Part shown: positions 1 through 8,414 of the stretch, piece after piece
Position numbering within the stretch: position 1 is the stretch's first letter
How the letters are laid out: each line of letters starts with the position of its first letter
NCBI RefSeq assembly: GCF_002161175.1
Contig: NZ_NFMA01000029.1
Location: forward strand, 1-35,689
Direction of reading: 5' to 3'
DNA length: 35,689 bases
Source of the DNA: Flavonifractor sp. An100
Lineage (GTDB): Bacteria; Bacillota; Clostridia; Oscillospirales; Oscillospiraceae
Made by a program: the position numbers and the translations under genes
Notes under the pieces: generated by a model
Databases searched by the model: none
The model's input: only the letters and a program-made list of their open reading frames with translations
Told to the model about the DNA's origin: nothing

Positions 1-26
1 ACGCTCACGGCCGGGTCGCTTTCGCT

Positions 27-80
27 GCGACTCCGAATACAAACAGCAGCCCACAGGTCCGCTTGGTTTGTATCCGTCGC
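27..80. repeat. imperfect inverted repeat downstream of efp
   Basis: Bases 27-44 and 66-80 can pair through ATACAAAC/GTTTGTAT and a GCGAC/GTCGC extension with a three-base bulge and one G-T pair. The repeat lies just past the efp stop codon, so it could shape the 3' end of that transcript. No T-run follows on the minus strand, so it is not a standard intrinsic terminator. Apart from this, bases 1-116 show no gene. Confidence 0.3.
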
Positions 81-116
81 TCCGCTCCAAGCTCCCCTGT
101 TCGCGGGCTCGGGCGC

Positions 117-686
117 TTAAGCCTTGCAGCGCTCCAGGTACTCGCCGGTGCGGGTGTCGATCTTGATCTTGTCCCCGGGGTTGATGAACAGGGGCACCTT
201 GATCTCAGCACCAGTCTCCAGAATGGCGGGCTTGGTCACGTTGGTGGCGGTGTCGCCCTTGAATCCGGGATCGGTCTCAGTGACCTCCAGGTCCACAAAG
301 TTGGGGGGCTCCACGCCGAAGACGCTGCCCTTGTAGGACATGACCTTGCAGCTCATGTTCTCCTTGACGAACTTGAAGCTGTCGCCCAGCAGGTCCTTGC
401 TGATGGGCAGCATGTCATAGGTCTCCATGTCCATGAAGTAGTACAGGTCGCCGTCGTTGTAGCTGTACTCCATGTCCTTGCGCTCCACGAAGGCCTGCTC
501 AAACTTGGCGGTGGGGTTAAAGGAAGTCTCGGTCACGCCGCCGGTGATGATGTTCTTCATCTTGGTACGGACAAAGGCAGCGCCCTTGCCGGGCTTGACG
601 TGCTGGAACTCAACAACCTGCATGACCTTGCCGTCCATCTCGAAGGTCACGCCGTTGCGGAAATCGCTGGCGGAAATCATTGGCAT
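117..686 (-). CDS. efp: elongation factor P
   Basis: EF-P binds ribosomes stalled on consecutive prolines and promotes peptide-bond formation. The 189-residue product is close to the usual 185 and has the three-barrel layout: a KOW-like N-terminus, then the loop [10 protein letters not shown] with tip lysine K34, the residue modified in many bacteria, then the OB-type domains ending [11 protein letters not shown]. Three in-frame ATGs lie close together at 695, 686 and 680. The one at 686 is chosen because GGAGG sits nine bases upstream of it, whereas it directly abuts the ATG at 695. The gene follows the aminopeptidase P gene on the same strand after a 110-base gap that carries its own promoter. 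Identification is firm; the state of K34 modification cannot be seen here. Confidence 0.96.
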   Translation of the reverse strand: MPMISASDFRNGVTFEMDGKVMQVVEFQHVKPGKGAAFVRTKMKNIITGGVTETSFNPTAKFEQAFVERKDMEYSYNDGDLYYFMDMETYDMLPISKDLLGDSFKFVKENMSCKVMSYKGSVFGVEPPNFVDLEVTETDPGFKGDTATNVTKPAILETGAEIKVPLFINPGDKIKIDTRTGEYLERCKA

Positions 687-721
687 AGGAATCATCCTCC
701 ATTATTCTAGTTAGCTGATTT

Positions 722-750
722 ATTTTACCCTATTTTCCCCGCTTTGACAA
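722..750 (-). promoter_or_regulatory. sigma-A-type promoter of efp
   Basis: On the minus strand TTGTCA (745-750) and TAAAAT (722-727) are separated by 17 bases and end about 35 bases before the efp start. A weak 6-bp hairpin (761-778) lies upstream in the gap after the aminopeptidase gene. This suggests efp can be transcribed apart from the genes upstream. Confidence 0.7.
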
Positions 751-796
751 GGGGGTTGACGGGAATTGACCCATTCCCCTTGGAAATTTTCCCCGT

Positions 797-1861
797 TTAC
801 AAAACAATCAGGTCCTTGGGGGAGTTGGTAATGTCCTCACAGCCCCCATCCCGCAAAATCAAAACGTCCTCAATGCGAACGCCAAACCGTCCCGGCAGAT
901 AGATACCCGGCTCGGCGGAAATCACCGCCCCCGCCGGCAGCACGCTTCCCTCGCTGGGGCTGGCGTTGGGGGACTCGTGGATCTCCAGGCCCAGGGAGTG
1001 GCCAAAGCTGTGGGAGAAATACTCTCCATAGCCAGCCTCCTGGATGATGCGGCGGGCGGCGGCGTCCACCTCCCGGCCCGTCACCCCGGCCCGGGCCGCG
1101 TTGATGCCCGCCCGCTGGGCCGCCAGCACCACCCCGTATACCTCCTCCATCTCCTGGGAGGGCTGACCCAGAGCCACGGTCCGGGTCATATCGGAGCAGT
1201 ATCCGTCCACCTTACACCCAAAGTCCATGGTAATGAACATTCCCGTATCCACCACCTGGTCCCCGGGCACGGCGTGGGGGCGGGAGCCGTTGGCTCCGGC
1301 AGCTACAATGGGGTCAAAGGACACCTTCTCCCCACCCCGGCTGAGCAGCTCATAGACCAGCCGGGCGGCAATCTCCCGCTCGGTCAGTCCCGGCCGGATA
1401 AAGTCTAAAACCGCCTTAAAAGCCCCGTCGGTCACCTTCTGGGCCCGGCGCATGGCGTCCAGCTCCTCCTCATCCTTCGCCGCCCGCAGCCGGTCCAACA
1501 GATGCTGGGCGGGAGTGAGGATACAGGGCAGCTCCTGGGTATAGCGCCGGTGGGCATCCACCGTCATACTACCGCTTTCAAAGCCCACGTTGTGCAGCCC
1601 CTTTTCCTCCACGTAGGCCCGGGCCTGGGCCAGATGGCCGCTGCCGGCAGACACCAGGCAGACCTCTGTCCCCGTCACTTGCTCCCGGGCGGCCTCAATG
1701 TACCGCCCGTCCGTGGTATAGTGGGCCCCTTCCCGGGTCACCAGCAGCAGCCCCTCCCCGTGAAAGCCCAGGGCATAGCGCTCGCCGGCCTCGCTGGTGA
1801 TGAGCATGGCATCCAGGCCGTACTCCGGCAGCTTGGCCGCAATCTGAGTCAAATGGTTCAT
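797..1861 (-). CDS. pepP: Xaa-Pro aminopeptidase (M24 family)
   Basis: This metallopeptidase removes an N-terminal residue that precedes proline. The product has 354 residues: an N-terminal creatinase-type domain (about 1-130) and a C-terminal pita-bread catalytic domain. All five expected metal ligands are present: D213 (MDFG), D224 (CSDMTRT), H288 (SFGHSLG), E317 (SAEPG) and E331 (RIED). GGAGGAGGG lies six bases before the ATG. It starts 28 bases after the endonuclease IV-like gene on the same strand and precedes efp. Aminopeptidase P next to efp is a common Firmicute arrangement (recalled). The exact substrate, Xaa-Pro or a specific dipeptide, is not determined by sequence. Confidence 0.92.
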   Translation of the reverse strand: MNHLTQIAAKLPEYGLDAMLITSEAGERYALGFHGEGLLLVTREGAHYTTDGRYIEAAREQVTGTEVCLVSAGSGHLAQARAYVEEKGLHNVGFESGSMTVDAHRRYTQELPCILTPAQHLLDRLRAAKDEEELDAMRRAQKVTDGAFKAVLDFIRPGLTEREIAARLVYELLSRGGEKVSFDPIVAAGANGSRPHAVPGDQVVDTGMFITMDFGCKVDGYCSDMTRTVALGQPSQEMEEVYGVVLAAQRAGINAARAGVTGREVDAAARRIIQEAGYGEYFSHSFGHSLGLEIHESPNASPSEGSVLPAGAVISAEPGIYLPGRFGVRIEDVLILRDGGCEDITNSPKDLIVL

Positions 1862-1889
1862 TTCGAACCCTCCTCCATAACATTTCCCG

Positions 1890-2756
1890 TTATTCGGCGT
1901 TTTCCAGCCATTTTGTATATTCCCGCTTCATGGTCAGGGCGTCCTCTGCCTGGGTGCCCGCACTCTCGCAGATGAAGGTGGGGGACCAGCCCCGCCGGGC
2001 CACCTCCGCCGCCAGAGGAGACCAGTCCGGACCGAACCCCCCGTCGTCGGCAAAGGTGCGGTGGCACTTCTCGCCCCCCTTGGGGGTAAACTCAATGTGG
2101 GAGAAATGGCTGTGGAAACGGCTGGCCCGCTCCTCTCCCAGCACCTCTTCCACCCGGCTGAGCATCCGCTCAAACACCTCCGCCCCCTGGTCAGCCCCTA
2201 GAGAACGGGCGTAGAGGTGTCCAAAGTCGATGCAGGGCACCAGCCGCTCATCCAGGGTACACAGTTCCAGTACCTCCTCCAGATCCCCCAGCTGGTTGAT
2301 CTTGCCCATGGTTTCCGGGCACAGGGCGATCTCTCCATACCCCTGGTCGTCACAGGCCCGAATCACCTGCCGCAGGGAGGTGAGGGCGATATCCAAGGCC
2401 TGGCGGCGGGTTCGCTTCATCAGGGCCCCGGAGTGGATCACCACCCGGTCCGCCCCCATCCACTGGGCCACCCGGCAGGCACCGGTGATATAGCCGATGG
2501 TCTTTTCCAGAGACTCCGGGTCGGGGTTTGCCAGGTTGATGAAGTAGGGAGCGTGAAGGGACAGGGCAATTCCCGCCGCCCGGGCTTTCTCTCCCAGGGC
2601 CCGGGCTGTCTCCTCCCCCACATGGACGCCCTTGCCGCACTGGTACTCATAGCAGTCCAGGCCCAGCCCCGCAATCCAGCCCGGCGCGACCAGAGAGGAC
2701 TTGTGGACCTTGGAAAAGCTCTCGCTGTTGCCCGCGGGGCCAAACCGGGCGCTCAT
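1890..2756 (-). CDS. endonuclease IV-like TIM-barrel protein
   Basis: The 288-residue product belongs to the AP endonuclease family 2 (Nfo/endonuclease IV) fold, whose members cut DNA at abasic sites using three zinc ions. Ligand-like residues occur in order: H68 (SLHAP), H108 (VIHSG), E148 (CPETMGK), D177 and H180 (CIDFGH), H215/H217 (HSHFSH), H232 (EKCHRTF) and E264 (ICESAG). The DRHxNxG segment of classic Nfo is replaced by CHRTFADDGGFG, so it is a divergent subfamily. The start overlaps the yqeG stop by four bases (ATGA), which indicates translational coupling. A DNA-repair role is the best guess; a sugar-isomerase-like TIM-barrel activity cannot be excluded. Confidence 0.8.
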   Translation of the reverse strand: MSARFGPAGNSESFSKVHKSSLVAPGWIAGLGLDCYEYQCGKGVHVGEETARALGEKARAAGIALSLHAPYFINLANPDPESLEKTIGYITGACRVAQWMGADRVVIHSGALMKRTRRQALDIALTSLRQVIRACDDQGYGEIALCPETMGKINQLGDLEEVLELCTLDERLVPCIDFGHLYARSLGADQGAEVFERMLSRVEEVLGEERASRFHSHFSHIEFTPKGGEKCHRTFADDGGFGPDWSPLAAEVARRGWSPTFICESAGTQAEDALTMKREYTKWLENAE

Positions 2757-3259
2757 AGGAAGGGCCTCCTCTCCCCCAACAGACGGAAGGGAGTTTCCAC
2801 GGCATAGCGGATATACCGCCCCGGATTGCCCGCCAGACGGATGGGCCGCACCAGCAACGGCACTACTCCCGAGCGGTTGGCACCAAGAGTATCGGTGAAA
2901 ATTTGGTCTCCTACCATCACGGTCTGCTCCGGCGTACAGCCCATACGCTCCATGGCCCGCAGATAGCCACTCCGCTTGGGCTTGCCCGAGTGGCCCTGGA
3001 AGGGGATACCCAGGGTCTGGGCAAAGTGCTGGGCCCGCCCGGGCTTGCGGCTGTTGGACAGGAGAAACAGCTGGATGCCCTCCGCCTCCAGCTCCTGCTT
3101 CCAGGCCACGATCTCCGGGGTGGGCTCGGGCACCTTATAGGGCACCAGGGTGTTGTCCAGGTCAGCCAGCACCAGCTTGATGCCCCGCCGGGCCAGCTGC
3201 TTTGGTTGGATTTCCGTCACCGAGGGGTACACCCCCCGGGGAATGGGTGAAAAGGGCAC
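2753..3259 (-). CDS. yqeG: YqeG-family HAD IIIA phosphatase
   Basis: A 168-residue HAD-superfamily protein. The nucleophile motif DLDNTLV gives D33 and D35, motif II is the LLSNS segment, a lysine follows in GKPKRSG, and the acidic motif is MVGDQIFTDT. The length and the opening PRGVYPSV match the YqeG family. The physiological substrate is unknown to me. The start is GTG (3257-3259), supported by GGAGG eight bases upstream; no nearer ATG is possible. It is the first gene of a four-gene leftward cluster and has a good promoter at 3349-3377. Confidence 0.88.
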   Translation of the reverse strand: MPFSPIPRGVYPSVTEIQPKQLARRGIKLVLADLDNTLVPYKVPEPTPEIVAWKQELEAEGIQLFLLSNSRKPGRAQHFAQTLGIPFQGHSGKPKRSGYLRAMERMGCTPEQTVMVGDQIFTDTLGANRSGVVPLLVRPIRLAGNPGRYIRYAVETPFRLLGERRPFL

Positions 3260-3348
3260 GCAGGTGTCCTCCTTTTTTGTTCTAACCGGCCGTCCCCCGG
3301 CATAGGGTGGATTGACCGGGCGCCAAATTAGGTTGGCGGCTGGTGAGT

Positions 3349-3377
3349 ATCATATCACATCCACGGATTTTGGACAA
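3349..3377 (-). promoter_or_regulatory. promoter of the yqeG operon
   Basis: On the minus strand TTGTCC (3372-3377) and TATGAT (3349-3354) have 17-base spacing and face yqeG, leaving a leader of about 80 bases. It lies within the divergent spacer of 131 bases between yqeG and the next rightward gene. Confidence 0.65.
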
Positions 3378-3390
3378 GGGGGAGCCGTTC

Positions 3391-4233
3391 ATGACCAAAG
3401 ATACCTTTCTCATCACCGTCCCGCCTCAGCAGCTCCGGGCCCTGCGGGGCTGGAACGTCACACCCGCCCACCTGGCCTACCGCATCGGCCGAGGGCCCCA
3501 TCTATACCGCTCAGGAGGCGAGATGTCCCTGCGGGGCGGCATTATGGTGGTGGACAACCAGGACTTTGACGGCCTTGGTTCCATCGCCCCCCTGTGCCAG
3601 GAGATTCTGCGGGAATGTCAGGCCCGAAACTTCTCCGGCTGCGTACTGGATTTCGAGGGCCGTCTGCCTCCTCTGGAACAGATTGCCGCCCACCTGGACC
3701 GGTCCTTCTCCCAGCGGAGACTGGCGCTGTATGTGCCGGAGGCCTACGGACCATGCACCGGACACGCCCGGGTGATGATCCCCTCCGCCCTGTCCGGCGG
3801 CTCCCTCTCGGCCCGCCTGGAGGAGGCGGTGGAGCGGTTTGGCCGGGAACGGACGGTGCTGGCCCTGGAGCGGGCGGCGGAGGACTTCTTCCTCCCCTCC
3901 CCTTCGGGCAGCGGGACCCCTCTGAGCCGGGAGGAGCTGCAAAGCCGGCTGGATCAGCTGCGTCCCTCCGTCTTCTTCTCCCGGGAGCTGTGCGCCCGGT
4001 ACTTCACCTATATGAGCCGGGAAACCGGGGCCCACTTTGTCCTCTTTGACGACTGCGACACCCTGCGAAGGAAATTGGAGGTGGCCCGCCAGGCGGGCAT
4101 CCACACCTTCCTCATCCCCTGGGCCGAGGCGGAGGGCTGCGCCCAGCAGTTGGGCCTGCAGCGCCTGTCCCTCTCCCCGGAAAAAGGACCGTTGACGGGA
4201 CGGCAGGGCATGGGGTACAATGGGGGCGTATGA
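3391..4233 (+). CDS. conserved hypothetical protein
   Basis: The 280-residue product is not assigned to a family. The start at 3391 (MTKDTFLITV) is preferred over an ATG 48 bases upstream because AAGGGGGAG lies a proper distance before it. The protein is soluble-looking, with no signal peptide or membrane segment. Alternating strand and helix predictions include a GCVLDFEGR segment at about 90 and a VLFDDCDTLRRK segment near the end, which hints at a TIM-barrel or GH18-like fold. That is inference only, because no full catalytic motif is present. It is divergent from yqeG and is followed 48 bases later by the Dabb gene. Confidence 0.7.
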   Translation: MTKDTFLITVPPQQLRALRGWNVTPAHLAYRIGRGPHLYRSGGEMSLRGGIMVVDNQDFDGLGSIAPLCQEILRECQARNFSGCVLDFEGRLPPLEQIAAHLDRSFSQRRLALYVPEAYGPCTGHARVMIPSALSGGSLSARLEEAVERFGRERTVLALERAAEDFFLPSPSGSGTPLSREELQSRLDQLRPSVFFSRELCARYFTYMSRETGAHFVLFDDCDTLRRKLEVARQAGIHTFLIPWAEAEGCAQQLGLQRLSLSPEKGPLTGRQGMGYNGGV

Positions 4234-4281
4234 CAGCTTTAGCTCTTTAGTCTGCTAGATACACAAAGGAGGAACCGTTCT

Positions 4282-4581
4282 ATGGTATGCCATCTTGTTT
4301 CCTGGAATTTTAAGCCGGAGCTGACCCAGGCCCAGCGGGAGGAGGCCGGCAAGGACATCGTCGCCCGCCTGGAGGCTCTCAAAGACAAGATCCCCTGCCT
4401 GGTGGACATCCGGGCCTACTGTCCCCCTCTGGACAGCAGCAACTGTGACCTGGTGCTCTACTCCCTGGTGGAGAAGGAGGAGGACCTGCCCGCTTACCAG
4501 AACCACCCTGACCACCTGGCGGCGGCGGGCGTATTGAAGGCCAGCTTCGGCGACCGCCGCTGCTGCGACTTTTCTCTATGA
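4282..4581 (+). CDS. Dabb (stress-responsive A/B barrel) domain protein
   Basis: A 99-residue single-domain protein with the Dabb hallmarks: an opening MVCHLVSWNFK, a helix of charged residues, a central strand near LVLYSLVEKEED, and the closing YQNHPDHLAAAGVL motif. Dabb proteins form dimeric ferredoxin-like barrels; their role in bacteria is mostly unknown. AAGGAGG sits nine bases before the ATG. Its stop overlaps the start of the Sapep dipeptidase by four bases (ATGA), so the two are probably translated together. Confidence 0.88.
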   Translation: MVCHLVSWNFKPELTQAQREEAGKDIVARLEALKDKIPCLVDIRAYCPPLDSSNCDLVLYSLVEKEEDLPAYQNHPDHLAAAGVLKASFGDRRCCDFSL

Positions 4582-5876
4582 GCGGTCCTTCGTTTGAACG
4601 GCAGGATGGGGTGGGTCAGGCTCCCTCCATGCTCCAGGCCCTCCACGGCCTGCTCTCCATCCCCAGTGTGACGTCAGGCCCGGAAGGGGGCCATCCCTTC
4701 GGCCCCCACTCCGCCCAGGCCCTGGACTATGTGCTCCGCCTGTGCCAGTCTCTGGGCTTCCGCACCCAGAACTGCCAAGGCAAGGTGGGCTGGGCCGAGA
4801 TCGGGCAGGGGGAGGATCTGGCCGCCGCGCTGGTCCACCTGGATGTTGTCCCCGCCGGAGAGGGCTGGGACTACCCGCCCTTCGCCCTGACCCAGGCCAA
4901 TGGCCGACTCTACGGCCGAGGGGTGGTGGACGACAAGGGGCCCGCCATCGCCTGCATCTACGCCATGAAGGATCTGCTGGATTCCGGCGCCCCTCTGGCA
5001 CGCCGCGTCCGCATCATCTTCGGACTGGCGGAGGAGGGTGGCGACTGGTCGGACATGGAGCACTACCGGCAGACCCAGCAGGCCCCCGTCTTCGGCTTCA
5101 CGCCCGACGGCATGTTCCCCGCCATCTACGGCGAGAAGGGCTTTGCCACCTATCAGCTCTCCCTCCCCCTGGCCTCCTCCGGGGTGGAGTATTTGGAGGG
5201 GGGACAGGCGGAAAATGTGGGGGCTGACCGCTGCTTTGCCCAGGTCAACGGCCAACGGGTGGAGGCCAGGGGCCGGTCCTGCCACGGCAGCAAGCCCTGG
5301 GAGGGAGACAACGCCATCTCCAAGCTGATGGAGCAGCTCTCCGGACTCCCCGTGGCCGACTGGTACAACCGGTGCATTGGACACGACCTGTACGGAGAGC
5401 GTCTGGGCTGCGCCTGCCGGGACAGCCAGCTGGGCCCGCTCACCGTCAATGTGGGCAAGGTGCGTACCCTGGAGGACCAGATCGTATTTTGGCTGGATAT
5501 CCGCTACCCCGCCTGTACCACGGCGGAGGACATTCTCAGCCAAATCCAGGCATCGGCCGCCCCCTTTGGGGTGGATACTATGCTGGAATACTACCAGAAG
5601 CCGGTATACATGGAGCAGGACGGCCCCCTCATCACCGCCCTCATGGATGCTTACCGCCAGGTCACTGGCGACAGTGCCGCCCAGCCCATGCGATTGGGCG
5701 GCGGGACCTATGCCAAGGCCATGGAGCACATTGCCGCCTTCGGCCCCATGCTCCCCGGCCGTGAGCCCACGGAGCACCGTCCCAATGAATCCATCGCTCT
5801 GGAAGATTTCCTCCTGCTGCGGGAGATTTACCGCCAGGCCATTCTCCGCCTGGCACAGCTTCCCTCCCCCTATTAA
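4578..5876 (+). CDS. Sapep/PepV-type Mn-dependent dipeptidase (M20)
   Basis: A 432-residue dinuclear metallopeptidase expected to cleave dipeptides in the cytoplasm. The M20 signature is complete: H87 and D89 (VHLDVVPAG), D118 (GVVDDKG), the catalytic pair E152-E153 (LAEEGG), D177 (FTPDG), and the late histidine in TEHRPNE. The long lid domain between about 185 and 330 is typical of PepV rather than of shorter M20 enzymes. It has no separate SD because it is coupled to the Dabb gene. A strong terminator follows seven bases after the stop. Confidence 0.9.
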   Translation: MSGPSFERQDGVGQAPSMLQALHGLLSIPSVTSGPEGGHPFGPHSAQALDYVLRLCQSLGFRTQNCQGKVGWAEIGQGEDLAAALVHLDVVPAGEGWDYPPFALTQANGRLYGRGVVDDKGPAIACIYAMKDLLDSGAPLARRVRIIFGLAEEGGDWSDMEHYRQTQQAPVFGFTPDGMFPAIYGEKGFATYQLSLPLASSGVEYLEGGQAENVGADRCFAQVNGQRVEARGRSCHGSKPWEGDNAISKLMEQLSGLPVADWYNRCIGHDLYGERLGCACRDSQLGPLTVNVGKVRTLEDQIVFWLDIRYPACTTAEDILSQIQASAAPFGVDTMLEYYQKPVYMEQDGPLITALMDAYRQVTGDSAAQPMRLGGGTYAKAMEHIAAFGPMLPGREPTEHRPNESIALEDFLLLREIYRQAILRLAQLPSPY

Positions 5877-5883
5877 ACAACCA

Positions 5884-5920
5884 GGACCCCCGGCCTTTTG
5901 GCCGGGGGTCCTTTTCTTTC
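5884..5920 (+). terminator. intrinsic terminator after the dipeptidase
   Basis: A perfect 12-bp stem (5884-5895 with 5900-5911) and a TTTT loop, followed by TTTTCTTTC. It lies between convergent genes and could also stop leftward transcripts, although the T-tract on the other side is poor. Confidence 0.9.
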
Positions 5921-5927
5921 GGAAGGG

Positions 5928-8123
5928 TTAAAACTGCTTGTACAGCGCCAGGATGAGGACAATGGCCTCCTCCACCTTGGTGTTGTCCAGAGGGGCCACC
6001 CGGCCGCCGTCCTTGCCGGACATCAGGCCGTTGTTGGTCAGCAGAGCCACCGAGTCAACTGCCCAGGAGGCAATAGAAGCGGTGTCGGTAAACTTGGCGT
6101 CCATCTGGGTGCTGGTGTTATCCAGGGTGGTGGTGCCCCTGGCTGCGTCCACGTACTGGATCACCTTATTGAGCATCACGCAAATCTCCTGACGGGTGAT
6201 CTTATCGTTGGGGGCAAAGGTGTTCTCCCCCTTGCCGGAGGTCACGCCAGCTGCCACAGCCTTGGCCACCACCACCTCGCTGGTATCGGTGAAGGACACG
6301 TCGGCGGGGACGATCTCCTCTCCGGTCACCTCTTCAATGAGGTTGACGGCCAGATCGGCAAACTGCAGGCGGGTGATCTGGTCCTGATACACGTCCTCCA
6401 CCCGCTGGGTGACCAGGTTCTTATCCTGGGCCTCGCTCACCAGGGCGGCAGCCCAGCTGGAGGGCACCTGGGGACCGGCGGGGACGGTGATGGTGTAGGA
6501 CTGGCTGGTCTCGCTGAACTGTCCGCCGGAGGCAGTGACTGTGACCTTATGGGTCCCGGCGGAGAGATTGGCCAGGTTCAGGTCATAGTAATAGGGGGCC
6601 TTGCTGCTGGAGTACATGGCCTTTCCATCCACATAGTAGGTCACGGTAGTGGCGCTCTTGCCGGGGAAGACGGAATAGGTGGCCAGCCGGAGGGAGCCGC
6701 TCTGCTCCCCGGTCACCTGCTCCAGAGGCACCCACACAGGGGCGGAGTCCTCGCCCCAGGCCAGGTAGGAGCCGTTTTGCTCAATGGCGGAGGTGTAGGC
6801 CGCCTGGAGGGAGGAATTGCCCGCCAGGGCGTAGCGGTAGGTGGAGCCGGAGATGTTGTTGTCAAAGTAGAATACCGCCTTCACCTGGGGGTAGACCATG
6901 TTCACATAGGAGTAGAACTTGTTCATTTGGTCCACGGCATAGGCCGTCTGATCCCCGGAGGCTCCGGTGTAGGAGAAGCCGCACTCGCTGATCATCAGAG
7001 GCTTATTGTGCTTCTGGGCCAGCTCCGCCACATCGGCCAGAGTGGGCATGGGATCGGCGGCGTAGAGGCCCCGGTAGTAGTAGGCGTCGTTGCCGTAGTT
7101 GGTGGCATCAAAGGAGTAGGAGGTGGCCTCACCGGCATAGTTGCTGGTCTGATAGGCGGACACGCCAATCCAGTCCGCGTAGGCGTCACCGGGATAGAAC
7201 TGGTCGATGGTCACATTCCGGTTGCTGACGGTGGCCGGAGAGAACACCATTTTAATGTTGGGGTATTTGTGGGCCTGGGCAGCCACCTTCTGGAAGGCCT
7301 GGATGTAGGTGGCGCTGTCGCAGTTGGACCAGTTGTTCATCTCCGCGCCCAGGCGCAGCAGCACGGTGGCGTTCAGATCGCCCATGGCCGCCAGGGACTC
7401 CGAAATGTAGCTGTCGGAGGAGAGGACCTGCTGGGCCCCGGCGGTGCTCTCCGAGGAGAAGTTCCAGGCGATCTCCACTACGCCGCCGTTGTTGATGGCC
7501 TGCTCAAACTTGGGGAAGGTACGGCTGTAGTAGTCCAGCCAGTAGTCCACCGAGTAGCTGTCCCCGAAGGTGACATACATCAGCACGGCCGACTCCCCGC
7601 TCTGGCTACCGGTAACGGCGGAGCCGTAGTAGGTGCCGTTGACCGCCGCGCCCGAGCCGGAGTAGCTTCTGCCGCCCTGGTCCTGCTGGGCATAGACCTT
7701 CACGTTCCGGGCGCTCTCCAGGTACTTCAGCCGGGCTTCGATGTTGATGAGGGCATCGCTGTAATCCCGCACATTCTGGTCCAGCCAGGAGGCGAAGGTG
7801 CGCTGCCGCTCCAGCCAGGTGATGGCGCCGTCCAGGTCGCCCTGAATCTCAGCGCACCAGGAGGCCCGGGCACATTTGGGCTCCAGGTTGTAGCAGATGT
7901 CCGCACAAATGGACTCTTTCATCAGCAGGTCATAGGTCTGCTGGGCCACCGAGATCACCTGGGAGGTGCTCTTGGCGTTGACCGCCTCTTCCCAGGCACT
8001 GTGCAGCGCCCAGTAGGCGGATGGATAGGTATAGGCCGACGCCGGAGCACAGCAAAGCCCCGCCGTCAGAGCCACGGCCAGCGCCAGGCTGGCCACGCGA
8101 CGGATGATACGCTTTGTCTTCAT
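5928..8123 (-). CDS. secreted GH26-like protein with SLH-type C-terminus
   Basis: The 731-residue product has a signal peptide: KTKRIIRR, then a hydrophobic core, with cleavage probably after APASA near residue 30. A helical region follows (about 31-145). Residues 175-430 resemble the family 26 glycoside hydrolase barrel, with candidate acid/base E261 (RLGAEMNN) and nucleophile E380 (MISECGFS). GH26 members hydrolyse beta-mannans or related glycans. An Ig-like beta domain spans about 465-548. Three SLH-like segments follow (about 557-731) with ITRLQFADL, FTDT and KITRQEICVMLN motifs, suited to anchoring in the cell wall. The start at 8123 was chosen for the signal peptide and its GGGAGAG site; an ATG 42 bases upstream lacks both. 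The GH family call is by eye and its substrate is unknown. Confidence 0.82.
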   Translation of the reverse strand: MKTKRIIRRVASLALAVALTAGLCCAPASAYTYPSAYWALHSAWEEAVNAKSTSQVISVAQQTYDLLMKESICADICYNLEPKCARASWCAEIQGDLDGAITWLERQRTFASWLDQNVRDYSDALINIEARLKYLESARNVKVYAQQDQGGRSYSGSGAAVNGTYYGSAVTGSQSGESAVLMYVTFGDSYSVDYWLDYYSRTFPKFEQAINNGGVVEIAWNFSSESTAGAQQVLSSDSYISESLAAMGDLNATVLLRLGAEMNNWSNCDSATYIQAFQKVAAQAHKYPNIKMVFSPATVSNRNVTIDQFYPGDAYADWIGVSAYQTSNYAGEATSYSFDATNYGNDAYYYRGLYAADPMPTLADVAELAQKHNKPLMISECGFSYTGASGDQTAYAVDQMNKFYSYVNMVYPQVKAVFYFDNNISGSTYRYALAGNSSLQAAYTSAIEQNGSYLAWGEDSAPVWVPLEQVTGEQSGSLRLATYSVFPGKSATTVTYYVDGKAMYSSSKAPYYYDLNLANLSAGTHKVTVTASGGQFSETSQSYTITVPAGPQVPSSWAAALVSEAQDKNLVTQRVEDVYQDQITRLQFADLAVNLIEEVTGEEIVPADVSFTDTSEVVVAKAVAAGVTSGKGENTFAPNDKITRQEICVMLNKVIQYVDAARGTTTLDNTSTQMDAKFTDTASIASWAVDSVALLTNNGLMSGKDGGRVAPLDNTKVEEAIVLILALYKQF

Positions 8124-8163
8124 GTTTGTGGATCTCTCCCTTTCCAACAAAAATCTACCGTTC

Positions 8164-8191
8164 ATTATACTCTCTTTTTCTCCCTTTTCAA
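8164..8191 (-). promoter_or_regulatory. promoter of the GH26-like gene
   Basis: On the minus strand TTGAAA (8186-8191) and TATAAT (8164-8169) are spaced by 16 bases, about 40 bases before the chosen start. The transcript would begin near the alternative upstream ATG, which supports the start at 8123. Confidence 0.7.
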
Positions 8192-8311
8192 TAAGCTAAG
8201 GGCATAAGTCTTCTCTTCTTTATTTCTTCTTTATTCCTTCGCCGTTTTCCCAGTTTTCGCCCGGTTTTCTCCCCAAAATTTCAACAAAATGTGAACTTTT
8301 TCGAAACTCTC

Positions 8312-8341
8312 TGGACAGATCCCGCCTGTTGGGATTATGAT
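8312..8341 (+). promoter_or_regulatory. candidate promoter of the Rnf-type operon
   Basis: TGGACA (8312-8317) and TATGAT (8336-8341) are spaced by 18 bases, 73 bases before rnfC. The rest of the divergent 8124-8414 gap is AT-rich with pyrimidine tracts. I see no gene in it. Confidence 0.5.
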
Positions 8342-8414
8342 TAGTTTTGTATGAAATTTGCCGTGCCCATTTTCTGTCCCCACGGGGCGGAGGGATGGGC
8401 GGGGAGGTTATGCC

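Noticed and set aside
687..695. EF-P start at 695
   Set aside because: The ribosome site GGAGG directly abuts that ATG; the ATG at 686 has proper nine-base spacing.
3312..3353. Rightward promoter TTGACC...TATCAT before the gene at 3391
   Set aside because: The spacing is about 30 bases, too long for a sigma-A promoter.
4576..5001. Leftward frame opposite the dipeptidase
   Set aside because: It is Arg/Pro-rich shadow coding against an intact M20 enzyme.
5898..8207. A long rightward open frame of 769 codons opposite the GH26-like gene
   Set aside because: It is antisense to a gene with signal peptide, promoter and domain motifs. Its composition is that of a GC-rich shadow, and it runs over the terminator.
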